A stretch of DNA of 64,000 nucleotides, from contig CM073193.1 of assembly GCA_037042915.1 (NCBI GenBank), positions 5,766,001 through 5,830,000 of the forward strand. The letters run 5' to 3'. The DNA comes from Auricularia sp. M13 (Eukaryota; Basidiomycota; Agaricomycetes; Auriculariales; Auriculariaceae). Positions 10,416-22,232 of this stretch are shown here, piece after piece; within the stretch, counting starts at the first letter, position 1; every line of letters begins with the position of its first letter. The notes beneath the pieces are model-generated. The model was not told where the DNA came from. It ran no database searches and was given only the letters and a program-made list of their open reading frames with translations. A program made the position numbers and the translations under genes.

Positions 10416-12031
10416 ATGGCCCACTCAACTGCATCCTCAATCACTTCCTTCCTTCGTCAGCCGCAGCTAGACCTGCCAGAGCAGGCCCGGCGCGGAGAGA
10501 TCTGGGTTGCTCGTGCGAGCGCCATATTGCCCGTCCTCGAGGCTGCTGCTGCTTGCAGCGTGGTCGGTCTCTCTGCTGCCATGCAGTCAGATAAGAACAG
10601 GCTCGAGCAAAACAACGGCACTCTTCCTAATCGTCCTTGCCTTATCCTGCAGAATGATCCCGTTGGCGGGTTTGTACAGGCTGTAGTATTCACGACTCTT
10701 CATCACGGTGATACTCACGTCTCCGAAATGAGCCGCCATTTCCAGCATTTTGCCTTGGCTGTTGGCAACACTGATGCCTGGCCGACTCCTGATGATTGGG
10801 TGCTCCAGACCGAACCGCGCTGGCGTACCAACCCCCAGTATGCAGTTGCTTACGTGCAAAAGCTAGATTACTCCTGCCTCAGGAGTAAATATAGGATTAG
10901 CCCTAAATCAGGGCTCAGCTATAGGTGCACAGAGCGGACGATGCGCAGACTGGAGCTCTTTTGCGGGCGAAAGGTGCACGAATATATAGCTAAGGAATCA
11001 GACGAGCTGTCCGAATGGAATGACTCCCACGAGGTTCGTCTCACGCGCAGCGCTGCGTGCAATACTGACAAAGTAATGCAGACTTCCAGTATTGCTAGGG
11101 CCGCGAGGGAACAACTTCTTGAGGAGCAAGTCAGCTCATCGAACGCGCTCGGCCTAGGTGCCGTGATCCTCCCCCCTCGTTCTGAGCCGATATTTCCAGT
11201 CAATAACTCTCCTTCTCATTCCTTCGATGCTTTTGGCCCTCGTACAAGTTTTCCCCCACCTGCTAGCCTCCAAGGACCTACCTATTGGCCCGAGGTTCCG
11301 GCACATCTACGTCATTCGATGGATCCGACAGCTCACCCATATCCTCCTCCCCCGATGGTCTATCCAGTGCCGTATACATTTGTGGGTCATTATCATTCCC
11401 ACTCTGTGCACAGCTTCTCTGCCCCTGCTCCGCCTATGCCAATGATTGCTGAGAGCTCTGGTGAAATGGTTCTGGATGACGCGCCTGCGGCTCCCTCTCA
11501 CGTACGGAATGAATTATTCGCGTGTCCTTTCTCCCATCCTGTGCCCCCCTCGTCTGAAATCCCGGATGTGTATTCGGGAGAATTGTCTCAGCTACGGTAT
11601 CCGATAGATCAGACACCGCCAAGCACCAATCCTTTGTTGTCCCGCACTCAGTTCAACGCCTCTAGGTTCCAGCCGTGGAACCAAGGCTCATTCATTCAAG
11701 AGAACCATCCGGGCTACGGAGGCTGCAACATGGTACGTGGTCCAGAAGCCGCCTCAAGGCACTGCTCATTCGAATTTAGGACATTGAAGGACAGGAGCCT
11801 GAAATGCCAGCCCAGCCGATGGCTGAGGGTGTCGGGCAAAACCATGGCGGACTTACACCTACAAGCTCAGCTGCCCACGCTGCCCGGAGATTCGTACGTG
11901 GCGCGATGTTCTATGGCAGCAATCCTGCAGTGCGAGGGGATATCGGTCCTAACTTTCAGCGTCCCACCATGTCCGTGGGGCCCTTCCGTCCCGGTCCAGT
12001 GTTATTTACACAACCCCGCACAGTCTTTTAG
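10416..12031 (+). CDS. Module copy B, plus-strand gene: 506-residue protein of unknown function
   Basis: Three exons: 10416-11033, 11082-11732 and 11780-12031, giving 506 residues. The raw frame is also open across both introns, but these introns have good GT-AG ends and match the positions of introns in copy A. Residues 1 to about 200 form a folded-looking part (RRGEIWVARASAILPVLEAA; NRPCLIL; HVSEMSRHFQHFALAVGN). After that comes a long proline-, serine- and histidine-rich region and a short conserved end. I recall mushroom proteins with the RPCLIL...HFALAV pattern, all uncharacterised. No signal peptide, membrane segment or catalytic motif is evident. It diverges from the gene ending at 8462, and the pairing is preserved in copy A, so a joint role is plausible. 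Confidence 0.72.
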
Positions 12032-12104
12032 TTGCCCTTCTTAATTATGAGCTGTATACGCAGCACTATATGTTCAGTTTCATCCCAATAGAATATAAAT
12101 GTTC

Positions 12105-12580
12105 AACAAGCAGTAGGTACTTAGTCTAGCGACGACGAGGGCGCGGCTTCCCTTTGGCTTCTTGGGCGCCTTGGTCACTTTCTTGGGCTTCGTCTTGGGC
12201 GTCACCTTCCTCTTGGGCTTAGCCTTGCCAGGAGCGCACACGAGCGGTTCTATAGAACATGTCAGAATGGATTTCCCTGAGGAGAACAACATACCGGCGG
12301 GCGTGGGACGACCTTCTTCGGCGTGACGGGTTTCGGTTTGATTTTCGCAGTGGGCGTGCGCGGTGTCTTCGGCGGCGGCGGCTTGGTCTTGGAACTCGTG
12401 CGCCAGGGACAGGGCAGGATGGCGCGGGAGGGGCGTGCGGGCCTGAACGCGCGGCACCGCGCGCTGCGGGTGTCGGTCGAGCTGCTGAACGGTGTTCTAG
12501 AGATGATAGATAGAAATCCGAGCGCAGTTTGCGATGTGCATTCCCCGCAGGTGCGCCATGCGCACCAGGAGGTCTGGGTG
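12105..12580 (-). pseudogene. Decayed 3' fragment related to the basic secreted protein at 16690
   Basis: Read on the minus strand, this segment matches the last two exons of the gene at 16690-18339. It shows SKTKPPPPKTPRTP and KPKPVTPKKVVPRPP, a conserved intron (donor GTATGTTG, acceptor CTATAG, about 12248-12292), and then AAGGCTAAGCCCAAG-type lysine-proline repeats ending in RRR-stop. At least two small deletions break the frame, one just after the intron and one in the last repeat (GGA AGC instead of GGC AAG), and further shifts lie upstream. No homologue of the signal peptide or the central domain is present. It is best read as a partial duplication that has decayed. Confidence 0.65.
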
Positions 12581-13658
12581 CGCTTGGTCCGCCGCAGGTT
12601 GCCTTCCGGCTGCGCGTTTCTCATGATCAGCACAGGCAGGTCCCATCGTAAGGGCAGCGGACGTACGCTGCAGCCTCCTTGACCTTCCTTCCATTTCCGA
12701 CACGGCATAGAATAGGCCAGTGACGAAATTCAAGTTGGAACGCGAGCAAGGCCTAAGAGAGAGCTTGATACACCGTTCGTTCGACGACATGTAGATTTCC
12801 TTAGACGAGTAGATAATTTGACTCCTGAAAGACCAACTCACCCGCTAGTAGGTTTCTGAGGCCGCGAAGCATCGTGGAGTTGAACGTCAGGAGGGGCGTG
12901 ACGCAGCGCAGGTGAGATGGTCATGTCGTACGCATGAGATACTGTAACGGTACCGCTTCCAGCCTGAGGACTGCTCCATGCGAAATTTTTCCTGACTGAA
13001 AGTGGAGCATCGGAGTGGCAATGACTGCATAGCGTAACCGGGAATGAGCATCGCTTGCGCTCGCGGTGATGCAGACAAGAGGCGGTGCTCTGTTGCTCCA
13101 TGGCATTCGCGCTCGCATCACGAGACCAGAGTAGTCAATTTCAACAGTGTCATAAAGTGTGGTCTAGCAGGTGAATGCGCACGGCTCCGAGTAGGATGAT
13201 CGCGACAGAGAGTACTGGACTCGGAGAGCGGTTTTCAACTCCGCTGTCCGCTCGTCTTCCTAGCCTGCTTCCCGTTCCGCTTGGTCGTACGGCATACTCA
13301 GTTACGTTGATGCGGTATACAGGACGATATTCCCGTCCCATTATGACATCCACCCAGCACAGTACATTGGCGCTGTGCAGAAAATTCTGCGCACAAAACA
13401 TCTTCCTGATCTTTGGGCTTCCGTAGGCTTTTGTCCCGCAATTTAGAACGCTTATTGGTGCAAGTCCATCAACTTTATGCTCTCTCGGGCCGCCACATGC
13501 TCCGGGACCGCCTTCATCAGGATGATCGTCTTCCAGCTTCTTGCGTTCTATCTTGCATGTGGTGGGCTCTATGGCGACATTACCTTTGCGTTTCCATAAA
13601 ATGACGGCGCGCAACGGTCTTGTTCTTCAGCTCGGGTCGCTTTGTTCCTTTTTTCGAC
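12581..13658. other. Region with no confident gene; promoter of the aminopeptidase at its right end
   Basis: One minus-strand frame (13614-13150) could encode 154 residues ending in a hydrophobic stretch. It has no homology I recognise and no clear start context, so I do not call it. The last 200 bp before 13659 should contain the promoter of the aminopeptidase gene. Confidence 0.35.
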
Positions 13659-14895
<1,237 letters not shown>

Positions 14896-15156
14896 ATGCT
14901 TCTGCTGTAGCCATACCCCCACACTCACTCTGTAGTACGACTGCAATCTTTCGCTTCTGTGCAATTATCGCGAGCATGAGCGTCAGAGTTGTCCACGGAC
15001 GCGAACTACATCTTGACCATGAGCAACTGCAAACTTGCTCTTCAGGAGAGCGTAGACGTGAAGCGTACAATGCAACCGAGGATCCGAGCAGAAACTCCAG
15101 GCAAATATTTGGCCAGGAAGTTCCGGTGACAGCAGGGGCGAGTCGGACCGAGCCGC

Positions 15157-16059
15157 ATGTCATCTTTGCTTGTGCCACCACACCCGGACTGCAACGATTC
15201 TGACCCAGACGATGACGACTATGTTCCGCCAGCAGCAGGCATGCAAGTTCATGTCAATCTTACTGCCAAACCGACTGACTTGTCGCAGAAGAACCTGGGT
15301 CTGAAGCCAGCGAGGTAGACGAGCCAGCGGCGAAGAAGCGAAGGACCGACTCGGATTTTCCTGCGCAGAGCGCAGAAGAGCGTAAAAGGTGTTTATACAG
15401 CGCTCTCCTCTGCGTCCTAGCTGAATATGGGCAGCGCTTGGGATGCTTTTCAGTCTGCCGCTGTGCAAGACGCACGACCAGTTACCGAGCCACAAAAGAC
15501 GGTCAAAGTGCTCAAGACTTTCCGGTTTGCAGGGCAAGACGAAGTGTAAGCCTGAGTTAGAATGCCATGGTTTGAAATCGTCGCTGAGCGCGTTATTAGC
15601 AAAGTTGTTGAAGTACCAGCCGACTCGGACGACGCGCGCAAATGGCCTTTATGGCAGTCCGACGCGTTATCGTCTGTAGCCACGCCCAGCGCTCCTGAAG
15701 GCGAAGGAAGGTCGCCCCCCGGGAACGGTCCTGCAGCCCTGGCTTCCGGCTCAGTTGCTCCATCCGAAGCTTCTGGCTCGCAACCAGCATCTGGCGCCTC
15801 CACGCCGAAACCAGGGCCGCGCAAGCGCAAGACGCGTCTCGCCTCGCCTCCACGCGCGAAGCCGAAGAAGCTGAGCACGCTGGATAAGTCCGCGCTCGAT
15901 TGGCAGGAGCATGTTGCCTCCACAGACGGCCTGCGTGACGACCTCGAGGCGGCGCGCCGGAGCGGCGCCGGTTTTTTGGACAAGACCGACTTTCTTGACC
16001 GCGTTGGCCAACGGCGCGACAATGTGCTTGCGTCCGCTTCGAGCAAGCGCAAGCGCTAG
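15157..16059 (+). CDS. SWC5: SWR1-complex subunit 5 (BCNT/Swc5 family)
   Basis: Swc5 helps the SWR1 remodeller exchange H2A for H2A.Z in the nucleus. Four exons (15157-15238, 15289-15388, 15435-15545, 15600-16059) give 250 residues. The N-terminus is acidic (DSDPDDDDYVPPA). The C-terminal 80 or so residues form the conserved BCNT-C domain (KKLSTLDKSALDWQEHV ... DFLDRVGQRRDN). Between them lie KTVKVLKTFRFAG and VPADSDDARKWPLW, also typical of the family. Intron 1 (15239-15288) begins with GC instead of GT; it is the only donor that keeps the frame, so a GC-AG intron is inferred. The gene lies 261 bp downstream of the aminopeptidase on the same strand. Confidence 0.9.
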
Positions 16060-16689
16060 CTGTCATTTCGTAGACGGGTGACGAGGGACACTGCTGTAGT
16101 GTATTTTGGTGCGCTTAATAATCATATTCAACTTGCTTGTGGACTTCATGCTGTCGTACATCGAGCCGCATTGCCCAGGACATATCCACGCATTTGACGC
16201 TTCCTCGAGCGAACAGCCGCGCACAAACATGGAATGTGCTCTGGTCACTACATGTCGGTATGAAGCGCCCGCTCCGCAGTCGACGAATACTGTACGTGTG
16301 ATCACGGATGCACTGCACTGCCTCGAGACACTGCACTCGCTGGCGCCTCGGGCCTTGGCACAGGTTGAAGCCCAGGCATCTCGTTAACGACTTCTCCTAC
16401 AACTATCCATTTACCTACGCGTCCACTACTTGCCCAGGGCCACTATGACTGGAACGCGTATTTCAGGCGGGACGCGGGATCTTATATGTATCTGTCATTG
16501 CGTCAATAAAACCGCGCAACGATGACAACCGGGGCACCGGTGGCGGTGGCGATGCATGGTGATTCCACTTTTAAGTGCAGCCCGCCCGCCCGCAGTTGCC
16601 CGTTATTTCCCCGCCTTCCCCTTCTCCTCGCCCCCGAGCGTTTTTCTTTTCTTTCTTCTTCGTTTTTGTTCGTTTCTTTTTCTTCGAAT
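16060..16689. other. Intergenic region with promoter-like end
   Basis: Opposed short frames around 16106-16387 have no recognisable product. AATAAAACC at about 16506-16514 and a long pyrimidine tract just before 16690 look like the core promoter and leader of the following gene. Confidence 0.35.
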
Positions 16690-18339
16690 ATGCGGTGGTC
16701 GGCGACGATCCCCGCGCTTTTGCTGGCGGCGGCCAGCGTGCAGGCTGTCCCGACGTTCGAGTCCGGCGTTGGGAGCGCGAATGTCGAGTTCTTCCAGGTG
16801 CGCCTCCCCTTGTGCGCTTGTGAGAAGATCCGATGGCTGATCTGCCTGTGCAGCCCGAGAAGCTGAGCGACCTGTCGGACTTTGACGAGTTCCTCGCGTC
16901 CCGCTCGTTGGGCAAGCGCGAGAAGGACTGCATCAACCTGCGCGACAATGTCAAGCCTAAGGACTGCCGGGCCGCGCTCTCCACCAACGGCTTCAGGGGC
17001 GCGTTCTTCTACGACGACAACAAGAACTCGTATGTCAAGAAGGACACCGTCCTCTCCCGCGATGCCGTCGTCGTAGAGATCACCGATGCCGAGGTATGAA
17101 ATTGTCGTTGCGATGCACAGGACCAGGAGCTGACGCTTGTTCTTCGTCCAGACGGCGGGCAAGGGCAAGTTCACGTGCGACCACATCCTCGAGCTCAACA
17201 TCCTCAAATCCATCGTCAACCTCGACGGCGGTATGTGCGACAAGGCAGCCGAGATGGAGGATCAGGTCGCTGCGAAAGCTAAGCTTGACAAGGTATGGGA
17301 CACAAAGATCCGTATGTGAGCTGCTCCTCAACGAGATGTAGGTCCGCAAGATTGTGAATCGGCCGCAGAACCTGGTCTTTTTCAAGTGAGTCTCGTAGCT
17401 GCGCAGCAAATAGAGAGGCCAATGCTGAATTTGCGCAGGTCATCGCTGGAGAACATCAAGACGAAGAACACGCAGCAGTTCCAGGGCGAGCCGGTGCTCT
17501 CGACGGGCTCGACGGACCTGACGTACCTCGTGATGTACAACTACCTCGAGAAGACGCTCAGCAAGACGATGCAGACGGCCAAGCTGCTCGACGACGCGAT
17601 CGCCGCCGAGTTCCCCGGCGCAGCGACCGGCGTCGAGAAGCTGTGGGGCGAGTACATCGCGTTCACCAAGCTCAAGGCCGCCAAGGCGCGCTCCGACGCG
17701 CAGAAGGACATCGACAAGAAGAAGAAGGACGCGGAGGAGAAGGCCAAGCAGGCCGCAGCGTGCGTTCTCCCTGGTTGCCTCTTGAGCCGCACTCGTCTGA
17801 CATTCCTCTCTCTGCAGTCGTAAGGCCGCCTGCGGCGCCCCGCCCGCGAAGCCGCCCAGCCGTCCCGGCTCGCCCGCGCCCGGCGGCGCAGGCAAGCGGC
17901 GCCGTGCTGCGCGCTCGGTGAACTACATCTCGTCGCTCGAGCGCCGCGCAGCCGCCCGCCGCCCCGCCGCGCGCGGCGCTGCCAAGTCTGGCCCCCACGC
18001 ACCCGCCGCGCCTTCGTGCCCGCTGCCAAACCAGCAGAAGAAGGTTGTCCCGCGCAAGAACATGAAGACCAAGCCGCCGCCAAAGAAGACGCCGCGCCCC
18101 GTCCAGAACAAGCCCAAGCCGCGTGCAGTCAAGCCCAAGAAGACTGTTCCGCGTCCTAAGGTAGGCCTTCTCATCTATGGGAAGGACATGACTCAGTTTC
18201 TTTTCCTCAGAACCGTCCGCGGCGCGCTCCTGGCAAGGCTAAGCCCAAGAAGCGGGTGACGCCAAAGAAGAAGCCCAAGAAGGTCCCCAAGCCGCCGAAG
18301 AAGCCCAAGGGCAAGCCGCGTCCCCGTCGCCGCAAGTAG
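16690..18339 (+). CDS. Secreted protein with an HNH-nuclease-like motif and a lysine/proline-rich tail
   Basis: The model has seven exons (16690-16797, 16854-17093, 17152-17292, 17342-17385, 17439-17759, 17818-18160, 18211-18339) and 441 residues. A signal peptide is clear (MRWSATIPALLLAAASVQA). The middle contains GKGKFTCDHILELN followed about 45 residues later by RPQNLVFFKSSLENIKTKN. The order DH...E...N/NL...N..K resembles the beta-beta-alpha metal fold of HNH nucleases, but this is inference from motif spacing. A coiled-coil-like lysine stretch follows, then from about residue 295 a strongly basic tail with repeated KPKK/PKPP units like histone H1 or nucleic-acid-binding tails. A broken copy of the tail lies at 12105-12580. 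Nuclease activity is unproven; a cell-wall or polyanion-binding protein is the alternative. Confidence 0.8.
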
Positions 18340-18689
18340 ACGGGCATGCCGGATGAGGGTTACATCGTATATCCTATATTTCCACCACTGCCTTATTCAA
18401 TTTATTTATTTCATTCCAACAATCCTCCTCGCTGCGGTCATTGATTCTGACGCACGGATGTTCTGTGTTGCGACCTCCCAAGCATTTCTCAGGGCTTTGA
18501 TTGTCATTGCAGGAGTGAGCTCATAAAAAGCAATAAATTGATCAGAACTTGGAAAATGCGGGCTCTCGCCCCTGGCTACTCCCTGCTCGCATCCGCGTCC
18601 TAAAACGATTCACAGCATTGTCCATTCTCTATTCATTGATCATACAGCCACAGTGCACGTATCTGCACAGCTCGCTTTCACCGTTGAAT
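18340..18689. terminator. Shared 3' region between two convergent genes
   Basis: This 350 bp stretch lies between convergent stop codons. It is AT-rich near 18370-18420 and again near 18525-18540 (AAAAAGCAATAAATTG), consistent with polyadenylation signals. No gene is seen. Confidence 0.4.
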
Positions 18690-19980
18690 TCATGCATCTC
18701 CTTTCGCAATCCACGCCGAGTGACGCTCAACCAGTTCGCGCACGATGGCGTCTTCGATTTCCTTGCCCGCGTCAAGCTCTTCCTGCGTCAGGCGGATCCA
18801 CGCGCCGTCTGTGTTGTTGGGCGAAACGAGCACGACCTTGAAATTTTCGATTAGACGTGGTCTGATGAATTGGGATTGAGCAGACCTGGTGCTTGCGCGT
18901 GTGCAGCTCGTTTCCGATCACGAGCTGGTGGCGGTAGCGGTCGAGCGACTGGCGCGCCTTGGGCAGCAGCAGATGCATGTCGGTCTCCAGCTTGAAGCTG
19001 ACGATGAACGCGTGCGCGCTCCAGTGCTCGGTCAGCGGGCGCAGGATCTTGGGCACCTGGTCCATCTCAATGTTGAGCGTGCCCTTGCCGCTCTGGATCT
19101 TGTGCTCGCTCTAGACGCATCGAGTAAGCACACAGCACCTCCTGAGGAGATGAAACTTGTACCATCTTCTGCGTGGGAAGGAAGAAATCCGACACTGCGG
19201 CAGCGAGATAGTACAGCGCGCTGCGGCCGGCGGGCGCGAGCGCGTCCTGCGCCAGCGCGCGGAGGAGGAACAGGTATTCGTTGACGGTGACGAAGGTGAC
19301 GGTGTGCAGCGCGTCGGCCTTGCGCGCGCGCTTGTAGCTGCGCAGCACGGCAGCGAGGTGCGCGCGGGTGTCGGCGCGCACGGTGATTCTGTCCTGGCTT
19401 GCGGTGTTGTGGGTGAACTCGTGCGTTGGGGCAGGAATGACGGGCGACTGGCCAGCCACAGCCGGCACGTCGTCGTCGAGCTCGAGCACGTCGAGGAAGG
19501 GGTGCGTCGAGTGCGAGTAGTGGCGCGAGAACGGCTGCAGCGAGTGTTGTCGGTGCATGAACAGCACCCCATAACCGCGCTCCAGAAAATATTCCGCGCT
19601 GGTGGCACCGCGCGTTCCAGCGCTGAAGTTATCCAAGAATCGCACGCTATTTTAAATCGAATCAAATCAACAACTGATAATCCTGGGATTCATCATGCAT
19701 TGCTGGTCTTACACGTTCAGCTCAAGAGGAACAGTCGTCCCGCCGCTCTGAACGGTGTCAAGGCGTCCATCTACCAGGCTGCGGGACGTACGGTGACGAG
19801 CACCACGCGGCGGCCGGCAGCGACCTGGCGCTCGACCCAGGCGCGGGCGTCGGCAACGTCGCGCTCGAGCGTCGGCGGCGCGGGCTGGGTAGCAAAGTAC
19901 GACTCTGCGCTGAACTCAGAGCGCGCAGTACGGCGCGCGTTGGATGATATCGGCGGCGGCGACGGCGGCGGAGTGGCCAT
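18690..19980 (-). CDS. CAB2: Phosphopantothenate-cysteine ligase
   Basis: This enzyme joins cysteine to 4'-phosphopantothenate in coenzyme A synthesis in the cytosol. Five exons (19980-19792, 19747-19713, 19646-19163, 19110-18886, 18836-18690) give 359 residues, close to the yeast Cab2 length. The nucleotide-binding start is VVLVTSGGTTVPLE, followed by VRFLDNFSAGTRGATSAEYF, the best-known signature of the family. YYLAAAVSDFF carries the catalytic-loop region, and VLVSPNNTDGAW-type sequence closes the domain near the C-terminus. Introns are 44-66 bp. I chose ATG 19980 because the upstream in-frame codon is only TTG. The gene is convergent with the gene ending at 18339. Confidence 0.92.
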
Positions 19981-20640
19981 CGTACGGTCTAGGTGGGCTG
20001 AGGTCAAGAGGTGAAGCGCCGAACCGGAAATACATCCGTCATGTGAACTTCCGAACGAACTCGCGAGGACTTGGACAGCATTTGACTATTTTATCATGCA
20101 ACCATTAGTTTCAGAATACATTAGAAAATCAACGATTTAAATGAAAGAAAACGGGAAAGTATTGCTGCACTGGCGCCTCATAGAACTTGAGCGCCCACGG
20201 TCGCACTGTATGCAGTACTTTTTCCTCCTTCAGTTCTCTTCTCATCCCGATGTCATCATCGCATACTCACGGGATACTTTTGTTTCTTACGAACTCTCCC
20301 CCTGGACGTTTCCTCTCCTGAGGCTGCGAGTGCGACTGGGCGGCCGCACCCTGCTCATCGAAGACTCTGCCGAGCATCCTTCACCGGTCACTAACCACAA
20401 AGTACACAAGTCAACCTCAATAAGAATAACCCATCCCACGCCATCCAAGCCGCAAATCCCACATCCGACAGCCGCAGAGACGAGAGAAAAGAAAAGCGAG
20501 CACAAAATGTATTCAGAAAAGAACCGTAGCAAGGGGAGGAAATCATGGGCAAGGGGGGGGGACAGGATGTAGTTCTCAGAAGGACAGGGGGCACTCCGCG
20601 TTGTCCATCAAGTCTTCGAGTTCGCACGCACTACGTCTAT
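19981..20640. other. Intergenic region upstream of CAB2 and downstream of YPT1
   Basis: About 660 bp hold the CAB2 promoter and the YPT1 3' untranslated region, since both genes read leftward. The sequence is AT-rich around 20090-20150. Only shadow frames are present. Confidence 0.4.
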
Positions 20641-22232
20641 CTAGCAGCATCCGCCCGAGGACTGCTGTTGGACGGACTGGCCCGCGGTGACGGTCACGCC
20701 CTTGCCCGTGCCCTGCGATGTCGACGTCGCGCCCATACTGCACGGGGGTGTCAGCGTGAGTCGCAAGGGAAGTAGGGATGAAAGTGATCAGGCGGAGGGA
20801 TGAAGGAACGCACCGGTCCTTAATCTGCTTCGCCATAGTCAAGAAGGCCTGCTCGACATTCGTCGCGTTCTTGGCCGACGTCTCGAGGAACGGGATGCTC
20901 AGCTGGTCCGCGAACTCCTACACACACACACAAAAAAAAGAGCACAAGTCAGCACCAACTCAAAGTAGCAAACAAACCGACGACAGCCCGTCCACCCTCT
21001 TGCGCTGGAACGCCGAGCTCTGATAACATCTAGAAGCTAGATGTTCTCACAGCTTGGGATTCCACCGCAGTAGGGCAGAACACAAGGACCGAGGACCCGT
21101 CGCAGGCTATCTATCTGGGCGAGAAAAAAAAAAGAAAAGAAAAAGACAGACCTTCGCCGCGCCGTACTCGACGACCTTCTTAGCCGTCAAGTCGGACTTG
21201 TTGCCCACGAGCAGCTTGTTGACGCCCTCAGACGCGTAGCGGTCGATCTCCTGGAGCCACTGCTTGACGTTCGTGAATGTGTCTATACCGGCGGTCAGCA
21301 ATGGAGGAAAAGAGGAAAAGGCAAAGGCTAGGGAAGGGGAAAAAATAGGAAGAACGCGCGCGCACCCATGTCCGTGACATCGTACACGACGATGATGCCG
21401 TGCGCGCCGCGGTAGTAGGACGACGTGATGGTCCGGAAGCGCTCCTGGCCTATTTCGAGTCAGCGCGGGGGCTGGGACGGGTCATCTCGACCACAGCGCT
21501 CGGCATACCTGCCGTGTCCCACTGTAACAGCGCATCAGCCAAAGGACGAAAGATGAGAGACGGGGATGCGGAGAAGGACGCACGATTTGCAGCTTGACGG
21601 TCTTGCCCTCGAGCTCGATGGTTCTGATCTTGAAGTCGACGCCGATGGTCGAGATGTAGCTCTCGGTGTACGTGTCGTCCGCGAACCGGAGCAGCAGGCA
21701 GGACTTGCCCACACCAGAGTCGCCTGAGGAGCGCGGTCAGCCGTTGTGCTACGTAAGACGAGGATGGGCAGCGGTGACGAGTGCAGTGGCACGGAGTGAC
21801 GATGCCGCGGGGCGTGCCACAGACGCCAGGTGACATGCTCTGCATGCCGTGGAATGTCTGGCGCCCGGGCAGCAGCAGCCCGAAACGGCGCAAAGCGCAG
21901 TCCCCGTGGCAAGCCCGACTCTGGCCGAGGCGAGGACGGCGAGTTCCAGACATGGACGGACGGCTTTGAGGGCCTCTCGGCCGAGACTTTCGTCGCGCCA
22001 GGCGCCGCGCAGACGTGCTCAGGACGGCTTTGCAGAGCCGTACAATATGTGCGCCTCTGCCGCGTCGCCGTTGTCCAATGCCCGCCACAGAACCAGGCGC
22101 CGCTGCGTGCCGCCGAGAGCAGCCACGGCCACCGGGCTCAAGGTAGGCAAAGGCAGGGCCAAGCGTGTATGAGGGTCTGTGCTCACCGATAAGCAGGAGC
22201 TTGAAGAGATAATCGTATTCGCTTGCGTGCAT
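20641..22232 (-). CDS. YPT1: Rab-family GTPase Ypt1/Rab1
   Basis: Ypt1 controls ER-to-Golgi vesicle transport and early autophagy. Seven exons (22232-22187, 21723-21584, 21521-21509, 21449-21366, 21282-21152, 20917-20814, 20737-20641) encode 204 residues. All GTP-binding motifs are present: [11 protein letters not shown] (P-loop), [10 protein letters not shown] (effector region), WDTAGQERFRT, NKSDL and ETSAKNATN. The C-terminus ends in GGCC for double geranylgeranylation. Intron 1 is 463 bp, about eight times longer than most introns here, and exon 3 is only 13 nt (WDTA plus one base). Both are supported by exact phase matches. Intron 5 (234 bp) contains CA and GA simple repeats. Confidence 0.96.

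Noticed and set aside
4518-12031. The divergent gene pairs as a homeodomain (A) mating-type locus
   Set aside because: The layout of repeated head-to-head pairs is reminiscent, but none of the four genes shows the homeodomain WFxNxR signature, and both partners belong to other, unknown families.
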